DNA of 64,000 nt from JAGQUL01 sp038212015 (GTDB taxonomy: Bacteria > Actinomycetota > Thermoleophilia > Gaiellales > SKUG01): contig JBBQUY010000007.1 of assembly GCA_038212015.1 (NCBI GenBank), positions 3,240 to 67,239 on the forward strand, in the 5' to 3' direction. The notes beneath the pieces are model-generated. The model was not told the DNA's origin. It was given only the letters and a program-made list of their open reading frames with translations, and made no database searches. Below are positions 8,374-15,873 of the stretch, in pieces. Each line of letters starts with the position of its first letter. Within the stretch, counting starts at the first letter, position 1. A program made the position numbers and the translations under genes.

Positions 8374-9169
8374 CGAACTGCTGCGTCAGCTGACCCGACG
8401 CCGCGTGCACGTGCTGCTCGCGGCGATGATCGTCGTGCCGCTCGCGCTCGCCGCGATCTACGCGCTGCGTGGCGCACCCGAACTCACGCAGGGAGCGACT
8501 CCACAGCTCGTGCACCTGGCCGCCGACTCCGCACTCGCGTTCACGGTGTTCGTGCTGTACATGTGCGCGCCGCTGCTGCTCGTGGCGGTCGCCGCCGCAT
8601 TCGCGGGAGATGCGCTTGCGAGCGAATCATCGTGGGGCACGCTGCGCTATCTGCTGGCTGCGCCGATCCCGCGCCGACGACTGCTCGCCCGCAAGCTGGC
8701 CGTGGCGCTCACGCTCGCGACGCTCGCCTCCGCGCTGCTCGTCGGCACGTCGCTCGTCGCGGGGCTCGTGATGTTCGGCTGGCATCCGCTCGACACGCCC
8801 GTGGGTGGCGAGCTGGCGACGGGCGAGGGCCTGCGCCGGGTCCTGCTCGCGAGCGGCTACGTGCTCGTCACGCTCGTGCCGTTCGCGGCGATCGCACTGC
8901 TGTTCGCGACGATCCTCGACAGCCCGCTCGGGTCGGTGGGCGTCGCCACCGGAATCGCGGTGGTGTCGCAGATCCTCGACGTGGTCCCCACGCTGGGCGC
9001 GGCGCGCGTCGTGCTGCCGACGCACTATGCGCTCGCGTGGACCGACCTGTTCGTCGACCCGCCGCTGCCCGACGAGCTCGCGGCGGGCACCTTGCAGGCA
9101 GCGCTGTTCACGCTCGCGGCGTGCGCGGGGGCGTGGTACCGATTCGCGCGTCGCGACATCGCGAGCTGA
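8366..9169 (+). CDS. ABC-2 type permease subunit partnering the hydrolase-ATPase fusion
   Basis: 267-residue membrane protein with about six hydrophobic segments (about 20-36, 50-80, 108-135, 160-185, 190-210, 238-257). It has the ABC-2 pattern of an N-terminal positively charged helix (RDELLRQLTRRR), a GDALASESSWGTLRYLLAAPIPRRRLL coupling region read in two parts, and a C-terminal helix ending in Arg residues. The ATG lies inside the end of the upstream frame (ATGCGTGA, 8-nt overlap), so translation is coupled and the upstream ATPase domain is its obvious motor. The substrate is unknown. Family members export drugs, lipids or cell-envelope compounds; the fused hydrolase may act on the exported product. 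Confidence 0.9.
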   Translation: MRDELLRQLTRRRVHVLLAAMIVVPLALAAIYALRGAPELTQGATPQLVHLAADSALAFTVFVLYMCAPLLLVAVAAAFAGDALASESSWGTLRYLLAAPIPRRRLLARKLAVALTLATLASALLVGTSLVAGLVMFGWHPLDTPVGGELATGEGLRRVLLASGYVLVTLVPFAAIALLFATILDSPLGSVGVATGIAVVSQILDVVPTLGAARVVLPTHYALAWTDLFVDPPLPDELAAGTLQAALFTLAACAGAWYRFARRDIAS

Positions 9170-9218
9170 GGTTGTCAGCGGTGCTGCGCCGCCAGCCCAA
9201 CGTGTGGTGCTCATGCGG

Positions 9219-9968
9219 TCATGAACGTTGTCTTGGTGCCGGCCGCGGGACGAGCTCAGCCGCACGGTCGAGCAGCGCATGATCGAGCAGCTGAAAGCAC
9301 ACGTCGCGGAGTGCATCGAATCGAGCGGGGTCGGCGAGGAACTGCTCGGGTGACTGCACGAAGCCGCGGGGCGTCAGGTCGTCGGTCGTCGTCTCGGCGA
9401 GTTCCGTCGTTCGCGCGTGCGTGAACTCGGGATGAAACTGCACTGCGCGTACGTGGTCGCCGAACACGAAGGCCTGCGTCGCGCAGCCCGCTCCCGTGGC
9501 TGCGAGAATCGCACCCGGAGGCAGCGTCCACGCATCGCCGTGCCACTGCATCGCGTCGAAGGTGGCCGGCAGCGCGCCGAACACGCGATCTGCGCACCCG
9601 TCGGGCGTGATCTCGATGCGCGTCCAGCCGATCTCGCGCACGCCTGCTCGGCTGACGCTGCCACCGAGCACCTCGGCAAGCAGCTGGCTGCCCAGGCAGA
9701 TGCCCAGCACCTCGGCGCGTTCGAGGGCCACGACGCGCTGCAGCCAGTCGCGCTCGACCGGGATCCACGGATGCTCGTCGGCCTGGTCGGTGTTCATGCC
9801 GCCGCCGAGCACCACCAGACGTTCGACGCTCGCGGGGTCGGGCAGCTCGTCGCCAGCGTGCAGGTGCACGACGCGCAGGTCGACGTCGCGGTCGGTCGCC
9901 CAGTCGGCGACGGTCAGCGGTCGAACGCGTTCGGCGTGCTGGATGCAGTGGACGACGGGTCGGGACAT
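9219..9968 (-). CDS. Class I glutamine amidotransferase-like protein
   Basis: 249-residue stand-alone GATase1 domain, the group that includes GMP-synthase-like and gamma-glutamyl-hydrolase-like proteins. The nucleophile is Cys91 in GICLGSQ. The oxyanion-strand motif LVVLGGGMNT lies at about 51-60, and the His/Glu pair is in QFHPEF (His179, Glu181), so the catalytic triad is complete. No synthase domain is fused or adjacent. Such proteins often hydrolyse glutamine or gamma-glutamyl compounds; the acceptor is unknown. The ATG at 9968 is supported by the early MSRPVVHCIQHAE strand. Its C-terminal 35 residues are Asp/Arg-rich and variable. Confidence 0.9.
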   Translation of the reverse strand: MSRPVVHCIQHAERVRPLTVADWATDRDVDLRVVHLHAGDELPDPASVERLVVLGGGMNTDQADEHPWIPVERDWLQRVVALERAEVLGICLGSQLLAEVLGGSVSRAGVREIGWTRIEITPDGCADRVFGALPATFDAMQWHGDAWTLPPGAILAATGAGCATQAFVFGDHVRAVQFHPEFTHARTTELAETTTDDLTPRGFVQSPEQFLADPARFDALRDVCFQLLDHALLDRAAELVPRPAPRQRS

Positions 9969-9993
9969 GACGCGCAGGTTACCGCGTCGATCG

Positions 9994-10821
9994 TCACCCC
10001 ATGCGGCGCGCGCCCGCCCACTTGCTCTGGTAGTAGCTGTCGTTGATGCTCGAGATCTTCACGACGTCGCCGGTCTTGGGCGCGTGGATGAACTTCCCGT
10101 CGCCGACGTACATGCCGGCGTGGCTGACGTTGCCGCTGCCGTCGGTCCTGAAGAACACCATGTCACCGGGCTGCAGGTTCGCCTTGTCGACGGCGGAGCC
10201 CCTGGTCGCCTGGATCGATGCCTTGTGGGGCAGGTCGATGCCGAATTTCTTCGCGACGTACAGCAGCAGGCCCGAGCAGTCGAAGCCCTTCGGGCTCGCG
10301 CCGCCGAACACGTAGGGCGTGCCGAGGTACTTCTTCGCCTCGGCGACCATCTGCTCGCCCTTGGAGGAGCCGGCGGGTGGCGCAGTGTCGGCCTTGTCGG
10401 CCTTCGCCACCTGCTCAGCCTCGGGCGCGGCGTTCGCGCCGCCGCCGGAGGAGCCCGTGATGTTCGCGGACGTCATGAGGCGATCGAGCATCCCGCCGCC
10501 GCTGCTGCTGCTCGGTGCGCCGGCTGAGCCGGACGGCGCTTGTCCGACCTGTGCGGCGCCGGCGGCGGCGCCAGCACCGCCGTGACAGCCGCATCCGGAT
10601 CCGGGTGACTGGGCGGGCGACTGGCCCGGAAGCTGGTTGGGAGCCTGGCCGGGTCCACCGGCAAGCGTCGATGCGCCGGCGGCCGCGCCGGTGCCGAGCT
10701 GCGCCAGCAGTGCGGGCAGCAGCGAGTTGATCTGGGCGACGGCCTGCTGGATGGCAGACACGAGCCCGGACAGGTCGGTCGACGGCAGGGCCGTCGAATT
10801 CGGCGACGCGGCGATGGCCAC
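9994..10821 (-). CDS. NlpC/P60 cell-wall peptidase without a recognisable signal peptide
   Basis: Predicted gamma-D-glutamyl-meso-diaminopimelate-type endopeptidase. The catalytic domain occupies about residues 155-275: Cys182 in FDCSGL, His234 in VSHAGMYVG and His246 in FIHAP. The first 150 residues are atypical: an amphipathic helix (about 16-42, LSGLVSAIQQAVAQINSLLP), then Gly/Ala/Pro/Ser-rich linkers with a CGCH cluster at 77-80. The GTG at 10821 follows AGGGGG by about 8 nt. No classical Sec or Tat signal is visible although the enzyme must reach the cell wall. Compare the similarly leaderless SGNH protein at 1245-1865. Export by a non-Sec route, or action at lysis, are both possible. 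Confidence 0.9.
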   Translation of the reverse strand: MAIAASPNSTALPSTDLSGLVSAIQQAVAQINSLLPALLAQLGTGAAAGASTLAGGPGQAPNQLPGQSPAQSPGSGCGCHGGAGAAAGAAQVGQAPSGSAGAPSSSSGGGMLDRLMTSANITGSSGGGANAAPEAEQVAKADKADTAPPAGSSKGEQMVAEAKKYLGTPYVFGGASPKGFDCSGLLLYVAKKFGIDLPHKASIQATRGSAVDKANLQPGDMVFFRTDGSGNVSHAGMYVGDGKFIHAPKTGDVVKISSINDSYYQSKWAGARRMG

Positions 10822-10950
10822 GATTGGTTCCCCCTGGCGAATGCGGCTCGTCGTGCGGCGGCGGTGTTCGGCGGTGCCGATGCGCGACTGCCTCTACCGT
10901 GCGGCCGATCGCTCGCGGCGACAAGGGGGATGGGGCGGTAGGCTCGGTGC

Positions 10951-11343
10951 ATGAAGGACACGCGCCAGATGTCGCCCCAGGCCCGGCTCGACCACCTGCT
11001 CGAGCTCGGGCAGTTCCGGTGCGCGTGGTGCGGCTATGACCTCACCAAGCCGAACGCCCGCCCGACTCGCGACCACATCGTGCCGAAGATCAAGGGCGGT
11101 CCGACGCGACTCGAGAACGAAGTCGCGTCGTGCGGGTCGTGCAACCAGAAGCGCGGGCATACGTCGCCGTCGCAGTACATCGAGTCGAGCCGCGATCAGC
11201 GCGGGCTCGAGCCGAACGCCGCGCTCGTGGCCGACCAGCTCGACGCGCTCGACGCCGCCATCCAGCGTGACGGGGGCATGCGCAAGATCCGCGACTACGT
11301 CACGCGTGAAGCCAAGCGCACCCGCGACCTCGTGCTCGACTGA
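10951..11343 (+). CDS. HNH endonuclease-like protein
   Basis: 130-residue stand-alone HNH domain. Two zinc-knuckle Cys pairs (Cys24/Cys27 in CAWCG; Cys61/Cys64 in CGSCNQKRG) flank the DHIVP motif (Asp41, His42), and Asn65 follows the second knuckle. This is the McrA/HNH_5 layout. A Lys/Arg-rich C-terminal helix (about 105-130) could bind DNA. No methylase, restriction subunit or phage gene is adjacent, so it looks like a house-keeping or orphan nuclease of the kind widespread in actinobacteria. It shares the short upstream region 10822-10950 with the divergent NlpC/P60 gene. Confidence 0.88.
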   Translation: MKDTRQMSPQARLDHLLELGQFRCAWCGYDLTKPNARPTRDHIVPKIKGGPTRLENEVASCGSCNQKRGHTSPSQYIESSRDQRGLEPNAALVADQLDALDAAIQRDGGMRKIRDYVTREAKRTRDLVLD

Positions 11344-11372
11344 GGTGCCAGCGCGCTGCGTGGTCGCCGAGG

Positions 11373-11666
11373 CTAGCGGTCGCCGAGTCCGAACAGCAGC
11401 GCCGCATCAGCCGCGATGCTCACGGCGGTGGTGATCCCGGCGCCGATCGCAGCGCCCGCCAGGCGTGTTCGGCCATCGCCGAACATTCCCGGCATCGTGG
11501 CGCCTGCAAGCGCGCCGGCACCGGCAGCGATGCCGAGCGAGACCGGGAGGAGCAGGTTTTCGTCGATCTTCTGATCGAGGAAGGCCGCGGTCAGCGGCAG
11601 CGCCAGCGCGGCCGGTATCAGAGCGGTGGCGCCGATCGCGCGCTGCCAGCCAGGTGAGATCTGCAT
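11373..11666 (-). CDS. Small membrane protein of unknown function
   Basis: 97 residues, mostly hydrophobic, with three likely membrane segments (about 10-29, 40-60 and 70-92) rich in Gly/Ala and separated by short charged loops (DQKIDEN; GDGRTR). I do not recognise the family. The pattern resembles small Gly-zipper inner-membrane proteins. It is transcribed leftwards, and its 168-nt upstream region carries two copies of a palindromic 25-bp element plus a separate 8-bp-arm inverted repeat, so it is probably a regulated gene. Confidence 0.6.
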   Translation of the reverse strand: MQISPGWQRAIGATALIPAALALPLTAAFLDQKIDENLLLPVSLGIAAGAGALAGATMPGMFGDGRTRLAGAAIGAGITTAVSIAADAALLFGLGDR

Positions 11667-11715
11667 GATGGTGTCCCGTTTCGTTCCGTCACATCGTCCA
11701 CCCGGCTATCGAAAA

Positions 11716-11738
11716 CGGTTGGGTTCGCGTCCCAACCG
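11716..11738. promoter_or_regulatory. Perfect inverted repeat, 8-bp arms, upstream of the 97-residue membrane protein gene
   Basis: Arms CGGTTGGG (11716-11723) and CCCAACCG (11731-11738) with a 7-nt spacer. It lies about 50 nt upstream of the ATG at 11666. No T-tract follows on either strand, so an operator or an RNA hairpin in the 5' leader is more likely than a terminator. Confidence 0.5.
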
Positions 11739-11746
11739 GCACGGTC

Positions 11747-11771
11747 GTGACACGCGCCTGTCACGAACGTG
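11747..11771. promoter_or_regulatory. Palindromic 25-bp element, copy 1
   Basis: Contains GTGACA-N6-TGTCAC followed by GAACGTG. An almost identical copy lies at 11821-11845 (one base different in the spacer). The arms are perfect and the spacing suggests a dimeric regulator site about 80-100 nt upstream of the 11373-11666 gene. Confidence 0.55.
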
Positions 11772-11820
11772 CAGGAAATCAGGGGGTTCCCGATGTGGCC
11801 CGCGCCAGTCGCGTACCTTG

Positions 11821-11845
11821 GTGACACGCGCTTGTCACGAACGTG
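11821..11845. promoter_or_regulatory. Palindromic 25-bp element, copy 2
   Basis: Same GTGACA-N6-TGTCAC core plus GAACGTG as the copy at 11747-11771, 74 bp away start to start (about seven helical turns). It overlaps the stop codon (11835-11837) of the upstream LPLTG gene. Confidence 0.55.
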
Positions 11846-12455
11846 AGCGAGCGCGCGCCGGAAGCGGCTGGCCCGCAACCTGCACGAGCATGCCGAACAG
11901 CACGAGCGTCGCGCCGCCGAGCAGCAGCCATCGAATCTGCAGGTCGCCTGTGAGGGGCAGCGCGGCCTGCGGCACCACGCCGCTCGCGGTGCCGGCCGTG
12001 GCAGACGCATCGACGGCGACCGCATCGGCGGCAGGCGCAGCATCGGCCGCTGTCTCCACCACGTCGTCGGTCGCCTCGGCCATCGCCGGCTCATCGCTCG
12101 TGGACGCCCTGGATTCGCGCGCCGTGTCGGCCACCGGCACAGTATCGGCGACCGGCGTCGTGTCCACCGGCGTCGGTTCCACGACCTTCGCCTCAGCAGC
12201 GCGCGTCGTCGGCTCGCCGCGCTCGTCCGCGCTGGCAAGGCTGACCGACGTACCCACGATGAGCGCGAGCACCCCGACGAATCCCACGAGGCGCAGCGCA
12301 CCGGCGACACGAGCACGCGTCAGGCGCGGCGAACGTCGAATCCCTGCATCCACCGTGGCCGCGCCCAGCGCAGCACCAGCCGCCGAGCGGGTGCGCTCGA
12401 GGCGTCGGTAGCCGTCCATTGCGGACGGCGGCTTCGGGGGGCGAGATCCAGCCAT
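11835..12455 (-). CDS. LPxTG-like surface protein with internal signal/anchor helix
   Basis: 206-residue low-complexity protein. After a basic N-terminus there is a hydrophobic segment (about 53-72, VGFVGVLALIVGTSVSLASA) likely to act as a signal peptide. A Thr/Ala/Val/Asp-rich stalk of about 95 residues follows, then ALPLTGD, a C-terminal hydrophobic helix (WLLLGGATLVLFGMLVQVA) and the basic end RARSRS. LPLTG + helix + positive tail is a sortase sorting signal, so it is probably linked to the cell wall. The open frame extends to 12515, but AGAAGG lies just before the ATG at 12455. The stalk carries no recognisable domain. No sortase gene is in the window. Confidence 0.68.
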   Translation of the reverse strand: MAGSRPPKPPSAMDGYRRLERTRSAAGAALGAATVDAGIRRSPRLTRARVAGALRLVGFVGVLALIVGTSVSLASADERGEPTTRAAEAKVVEPTPVDTTPVADTVPVADTARESRASTSDEPAMAEATDDVVETAADAAPAADAVAVDASATAGTASGVVPQAALPLTGDLQIRWLLLGGATLVLFGMLVQVAGQPLPARARSRS

Positions 12456-12525
12456 CGACCTTCTGTCGAGGGTTGGGTCGAGCCTGTTTCGGAACCGACC
12501 ACGTCGTGGCCGCATGCGGCCACCG

Positions 12526-12882
12526 CTACTCGCCGGCGGCAGGGCGCTGCGCCTTCGGCAGCGACGACACGATCAGGTCATAGGAGTCCTCGACCATCGT
12601 CACGACCAGGTCGTCCTCGAGCGAGCCATCCACGATGACCGTGTTCCAGTGCTGCTTGTTCATGTGGTAGCCGGGCAGCACCGCACCCGGGTACTCCTCG
12701 CGCAGCTGGCTCGCCAGCAGCGGCTCGCACTTGAGGTTCACCCGCAGCGGGTTCGCGTCGACCGGCGCCAGCGCGAACAGCTTGCCCGCCACGCGGTAGA
12801 CGATCGTCTCCGGTCCGAACGGGTGATCGAACGACGCTCCCGGAAACGAGAGGCACAGCTCGTGCAGGTCCTCGCCCGTCAT
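12526..12882 (-). CDS. MmcQ/YjbR-family protein
   Basis: 118-residue CyaY-like-fold protein of the MmcQ/YjbR family, often called DNA-binding although the function is not established. Diagnostic stretches are SFPGASFDHPFGPETIVYRV, KLFALAPVDANPLRVNLKC, YPGAVLPGYHMNKQHWNTV and the C-terminal ED.YDLIVSSLPKAQR. The length and motif order are normal. The ATG at 12882 overlaps the stop of the upstream cyclic-nucleotide-binding gene as ATGA, and GGGGAG precedes it, so the two are translationally coupled. It is the last gene of the ABC-exporter unit. Its link to transport is unknown and may be incidental. Confidence 0.9.
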   Translation of the reverse strand: MTGEDLHELCLSFPGASFDHPFGPETIVYRVAGKLFALAPVDANPLRVNLKCEPLLASQLREEYPGAVLPGYHMNKQHWNTVIVDGSLEDDLVVTMVEDSYDLIVSSLPKAQRPAAGE

Positions 12883-13418
12883 CCGTCGGAGCTCCCCTCG
12901 AACCCCCCCTGGGGAGTCTCGGCGATGCGACGCTCGGCCTCGGCGCCGTGCACCTCGTCCGCGAGCAGGTGGTGCGACATCGCCGCGTCGAACGCCTCGT
13001 AACTGACCGACCACAACGAGCTCGCGGCGATCGTCGTCACCGTCGCCGACCGCGCGCCGCGCACGAGCAGCGCGCTCTCGCCGAAGAACGCGCCCGGTCC
13101 GAGCGTCGCGAGCACTTCCCCGTCGCGCTCCACCTCCACACCGCCGTCGACGAGGATGAAGAAGCGATCCGCGGCATCGCCCTGTCGAAAGACGACGACG
13201 TTCGGTTCGACCATCGCCAGCTTCGCCGTGCGCGCCACGTGGTCGAACTCCTCGTCGCTCAGGTCCGCGAGCATGCCCAGTCGCGGCGGCACCGCCCGCG
13301 GCTGTGGCGACGCGAGCTCCGACGCGGAGTCGCCGGCGTCGGCGGCCTGGAAGAAGTCATCGATGTCATCGTCGGCGATGTGCACCCGGGACGTGTTCCC
13401 GGCAACGGCGTGTCGCAC
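12879..13418 (-). CDS. Cyclic-nucleotide-binding domain protein without DNA-binding domain
   Basis: 179 residues. The single cNMP-binding domain covers about residues 48-155: VVVFRQGDAADRFFILVDG, then GAFFGESALL with RSATV in the phosphate-binding cassette. The Gly-Glu and Arg expected for cAMP/cGMP contacts are present. The remaining C-terminus is too short for the Crp winged helix, so it is not a CRP/FNR transcription factor. The first ~45 residues are acidic and disordered (DDDIDDFF). The start is GTG 13418; a second GTG at 13385 is possible. It lies between the third ABC-2 permease gene and the coupled MmcQ/YjbR gene. I infer a sensory or regulatory role for the exporter or its neighbours. 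Confidence 0.87.
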   Translation of the reverse strand: MRHAVAGNTSRVHIADDDIDDFFQAADAGDSASELASPQPRAVPPRLGMLADLSDEEFDHVARTAKLAMVEPNVVVFRQGDAADRFFILVDGGVEVERDGEVLATLGPGAFFGESALLVRGARSATVTTIAASSLWSVSYEAFDAAMSHHLLADEVHGAEAERRIAETPQGGFEGSSDG

Positions 13419-13421
13419 GCA

Positions 13422-14228
13422 TCAGGCCGACGCGCCCTCGTAACGCCGAACCGCATGGCGCCACATGAGCCGCGACGCCACCAGCAGCGCAAGCGCCATC
13501 GACACGGCCATGAACACCGAGGCGGCGTCGAGCCGACCCGTGAGCGCCTCGGCCGGGACGGTCACCGCAAGCCCGGCCGGAAAGATCGTCGACAGTGCCA
13601 GGCGCAGGCCACCCGGGAAGATCCCGATCGGCCAGCGCAGGTGGTCGTACATGTCATCGAGCGCCCAGAGGATGCCCTCGCCCTGCACCGTCCAGAACGT
13701 GATGCTCGCGAGCAGCGTCCAGAACGATGCAACGATCACCACCGCGCACGCGAACATCGCGAGCGCTGCGCCGATCGCGCCGGGGATCCCGCCCGCCGCC
13801 GCCTCGAGCCCGCCGCGCGACACGCCGAAGCCGATGACGACGATGCCGACCACGAGGTCGAGCGCACGCCACGGATCTGGCGCCTGGCCGACGGCGACCG
13901 CCTGCGCATCGACCGGCTTGAGCAGCCGATAGTCGAAGTCGCCCGTACGGATGTCTGCGACGAGCTTGGCCATCGACGAGTGCACGACGCCGTTGACGAA
14001 CGCGCCGAGCGCGAAGAACACGCCGACGACGACGAGCAGGTCGCTCGCGCTCCAGCCGCCGATCTGGTCGGTGTGTCGGTACACGAGCGCGATGCTCGCC
14101 ACCGACACGCCGAGCGTGACGATCGTGTTGACCAGGTACGCCCAGAAGTTGGAGCGGTATGCGAGCTCGGTGCTCGCGGCGATGCGCGCGTGCGCTGCCA
14201 CCACACGTGCCTCGTGCATGCCCTTCAC
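13422..14228 (-). CDS. ABC-2 family permease (DUF990-like), third permease of the exporter operon
   Basis: 268-residue integral membrane protein with six likely helices. Features include the N-terminal amphipathic helix before AYRSNFWAYLVNTIVT, the GDFDYRLLKPVDAQ loop and FPAGLAVTVPAEALTGR. These are typical of the DUF990/ABC-2 permeases that work as heteromeric pairs. The GTG at 14228 overlaps the upstream stop as GTGA. A farther ATG at 14303 would overlap the neighbour by about 80 nt and is less likely. It is clearly more diverged than the two paralogues at 14225-15052 and 15049-15873, and is the most likely 'other half' of the transporter. Confidence 0.88.
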   Translation of the reverse strand: MKGMHEARVVAAHARIAASTELAYRSNFWAYLVNTIVTLGVSVASIALVYRHTDQIGGWSASDLLVVVGVFFALGAFVNGVVHSSMAKLVADIRTGDFDYRLLKPVDAQAVAVGQAPDPWRALDLVVGIVVIGFGVSRGGLEAAAGGIPGAIGAALAMFACAVVIVASFWTLLASITFWTVQGEGILWALDDMYDHLRWPIGIFPGGLRLALSTIFPAGLAVTVPAEALTGRLDAASVFMAVSMALALLVASRLMWRHAVRRYEGASA

Positions 14229-15052
14229 GTGCCCACCGCCTCGTATGCTCGCGTGCCTGCTCGCCACACCGGCTGCACCAGGGTGTACAGCGCGATCGAC
14301 CATGCACCCAGCACGGCGATCGCGATCCAGATGTCAGCCAGCGGTGCGCGGCCGATCGCGAGCTCGGCCGGGTAGCCGAGCGTCCAGTAGAACGGGAGCG
14401 CGCGCGACACCGTCGCCATCGTGTCCGGCAGGACGTCGAGTGGTGCGAACTGGCCGCCCAGCAGGATGATGACGAGGTTGTAGACGCCGCGCACGCCGTC
14501 GATGCGCGTCAGCCACATCGCGAGACAGGCGAGCAGGCTGTCCGCCAGCAGCTTCGTCAGGATGGCGAGCGGGACGACGAGCAGCAGCGCGAACCACGCC
14601 ACCCCTCGTACGTCGATCGTCGCGTCGAACGCCACCATCAGCACCAGTGCGATGGCGGGCATCGCCAGCGCGGACTGGATGCGATGCGCGAGCGCTGCCC
14701 CGCTCAGCGCGGCGAGGGGGTGCACGGGACGCAGCAGGTGCGCGGCGAGCAGGCCGCTGCGCACGTTCGTGGCGAACTCGCCCATCGGGGTCGGGGTCAC
14801 GACGATGGTGCGCAGGCACAGCACCACGAGGAAGTAGCCCGCAAACTCGCCCGGGGTGAAGCCGCCCGTCGATCCGCCACCCGCGTCGGCCACGGCGCTC
14901 CACACGCTCAGGTAGACGACCGCCTGCAGGATGCTGACGACCGCCCAGATCAGCGAGCTCACGCGGTACTGCGCAGCCTCGATCAGGTTGACGCGTCCCG
15001 ATGCGATGCTGCCGCGCACGTTGCGGTGCACTGTGGAGGCGAGTGCGGTCAC
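14225..15052 (-). CDS. ABC-2 family permease (DUF990-like), paralogue B
   Basis: 275 residues, about six transmembrane helices. It is very similar to the gene directly upstream: both share GGSTGG, EFAGYFLV, LLRP(V/L)HP, RIQS, WLTRIDG(V/I)RG, LLGGQFAP(L/V)DVLP, PFYWTLGYP(A/T)EL and end in RAYEAVG. A tandem duplication is therefore evident. The GTG at 15052 overlaps the preceding stop as GTGA. It works with the ATPase encoded at 15870-16856; the substrate is unknown. Confidence 0.9.
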   Translation of the reverse strand: MTALASTVHRNVRGSIASGRVNLIEAAQYRVSSLIWAVVSILQAVVYLSVWSAVADAGGGSTGGFTPGEFAGYFLVVLCLRTIVVTPTPMGEFATNVRSGLLAAHLLRPVHPLAALSGAALAHRIQSALAMPAIALVLMVAFDATIDVRGVAWFALLLVVPLAILTKLLADSLLACLAMWLTRIDGVRGVYNLVIILLGGQFAPLDVLPDTMATVSRALPFYWTLGYPAELAIGRAPLADIWIAIAVLGAWSIALYTLVQPVWRAGTRAYEAVGT

Positions 15053-15873
15053 GAGCCCACCGCCTCGTACGCGCGCGTGCTCGCGCGCCACGCGGGCTGC
15101 AGGATCGCGTAGAGCGCGACCGTCCATGCGGCGAGCACGGCGATGCCGATCCACGCGTCGGACATCGGGGCACGTCCGACGAGCAGCTCGGTCGGGTAGC
15201 CGAGCGTCCAGTAGAACGGCATCGCGAGCGCGATCGTCCGCAGCCACTCGGGGAGCACGTCGACCGGTGCGAACTGCCCGCCGAGCAGCAGCAGGAGCAG
15301 GTAGTACATGCCGCGGATGCCGTCGATGCGCGTCAGCCACATCGAGGCGAGCGACAGCAGTGCATCGGCGAGGAAGCGGGTCGACATCGCGAGCGGGATC
15401 ACCAGGAGGGCGACGACGACCGCCTCGGCGCGCACGTCGACGGTCGCGTCGAACATGACGAAGAGGATCGCCGCGATCGGCACGACGGTGAGGATGCTCT
15501 GGATGCGAAACGCGAAGATCGACGTGCCGATGTAGGCGATCGGGTGGAGCGGGCGCAGCAGCAGGCCGGACATCTTGCCCGAGCGCACGTAGCCGCTCAG
15601 CTCGTACGGGATCCACGTGTAGGTGATGTCGCGCACGACGAGCAGGACGAGGAAGTAGCCGGCGAACTCCGCGGCGCTGTAGCCGCCGGTCGAGCCGCCG
15701 CTGGCAGCAGCGACCGCCTGCCACACGGCGAGGTACACGACGACCTGCAGGATGCTGGCAAGCGACCACATCGCCATGTTCGCGCGGTACTGCGCGGCGA
15801 TGAGCAGGTCGACGCGCATCGCGGCGAGCGATCCGCGCACGGTCCGGCGAACCGTGCCCGACCGGGTGCTCAC
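15049..15873 (-). CDS. ABC-2 family permease (DUF990-like), paralogue A
   Basis: 274-residue membrane protein, first permease after the ATPase gene, with the same segments as paralogue B. It differs mostly in the first loop: ITYTWIPYELSGYVRSGKMSG here replaces a TPTPMGEFATNVRSGLLA region there. That loop region is where the two copies may have specialised. The GTG start at 15873 overlaps the ATPase stop as GTGA, giving tight stoichiometric coupling. Confidence 0.9.
   Translation of the reverse strand: MSTRSGTVRRTVRGSLAAMRVDLLIAAQYRANMAMWSLASILQVVVYLAVWQAVAAASGGSTGGYSAAEFAGYFLVLLVVRDITYTWIPYELSGYVRSGKMSGLLLRPLHPIAYIGTSIFAFRIQSILTVVPIAAILFVMFDATVDVRAEAVVVALLVIPLAMSTRFLADALLSLASMWLTRIDGIRGMYYLLLLLLGGQFAPVDVLPEWLRTIALAMPFYWTLGYPTELLVGRAPMSDAWIGIAVLAAWTVALYAILQPAWRASTRAYEAVGS

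Noticed and set aside
9219..9968. Glutamine amidotransferase considered as GMP synthase or CTP synthase
   Set aside because: Only the GATase domain is present and no synthase domain or gene is adjacent.
12879..13418. cNMP-binding protein considered as a CRP/FNR transcription factor
   Set aside because: It ends soon after the binding domain; no winged-helix DNA-binding part is encoded.
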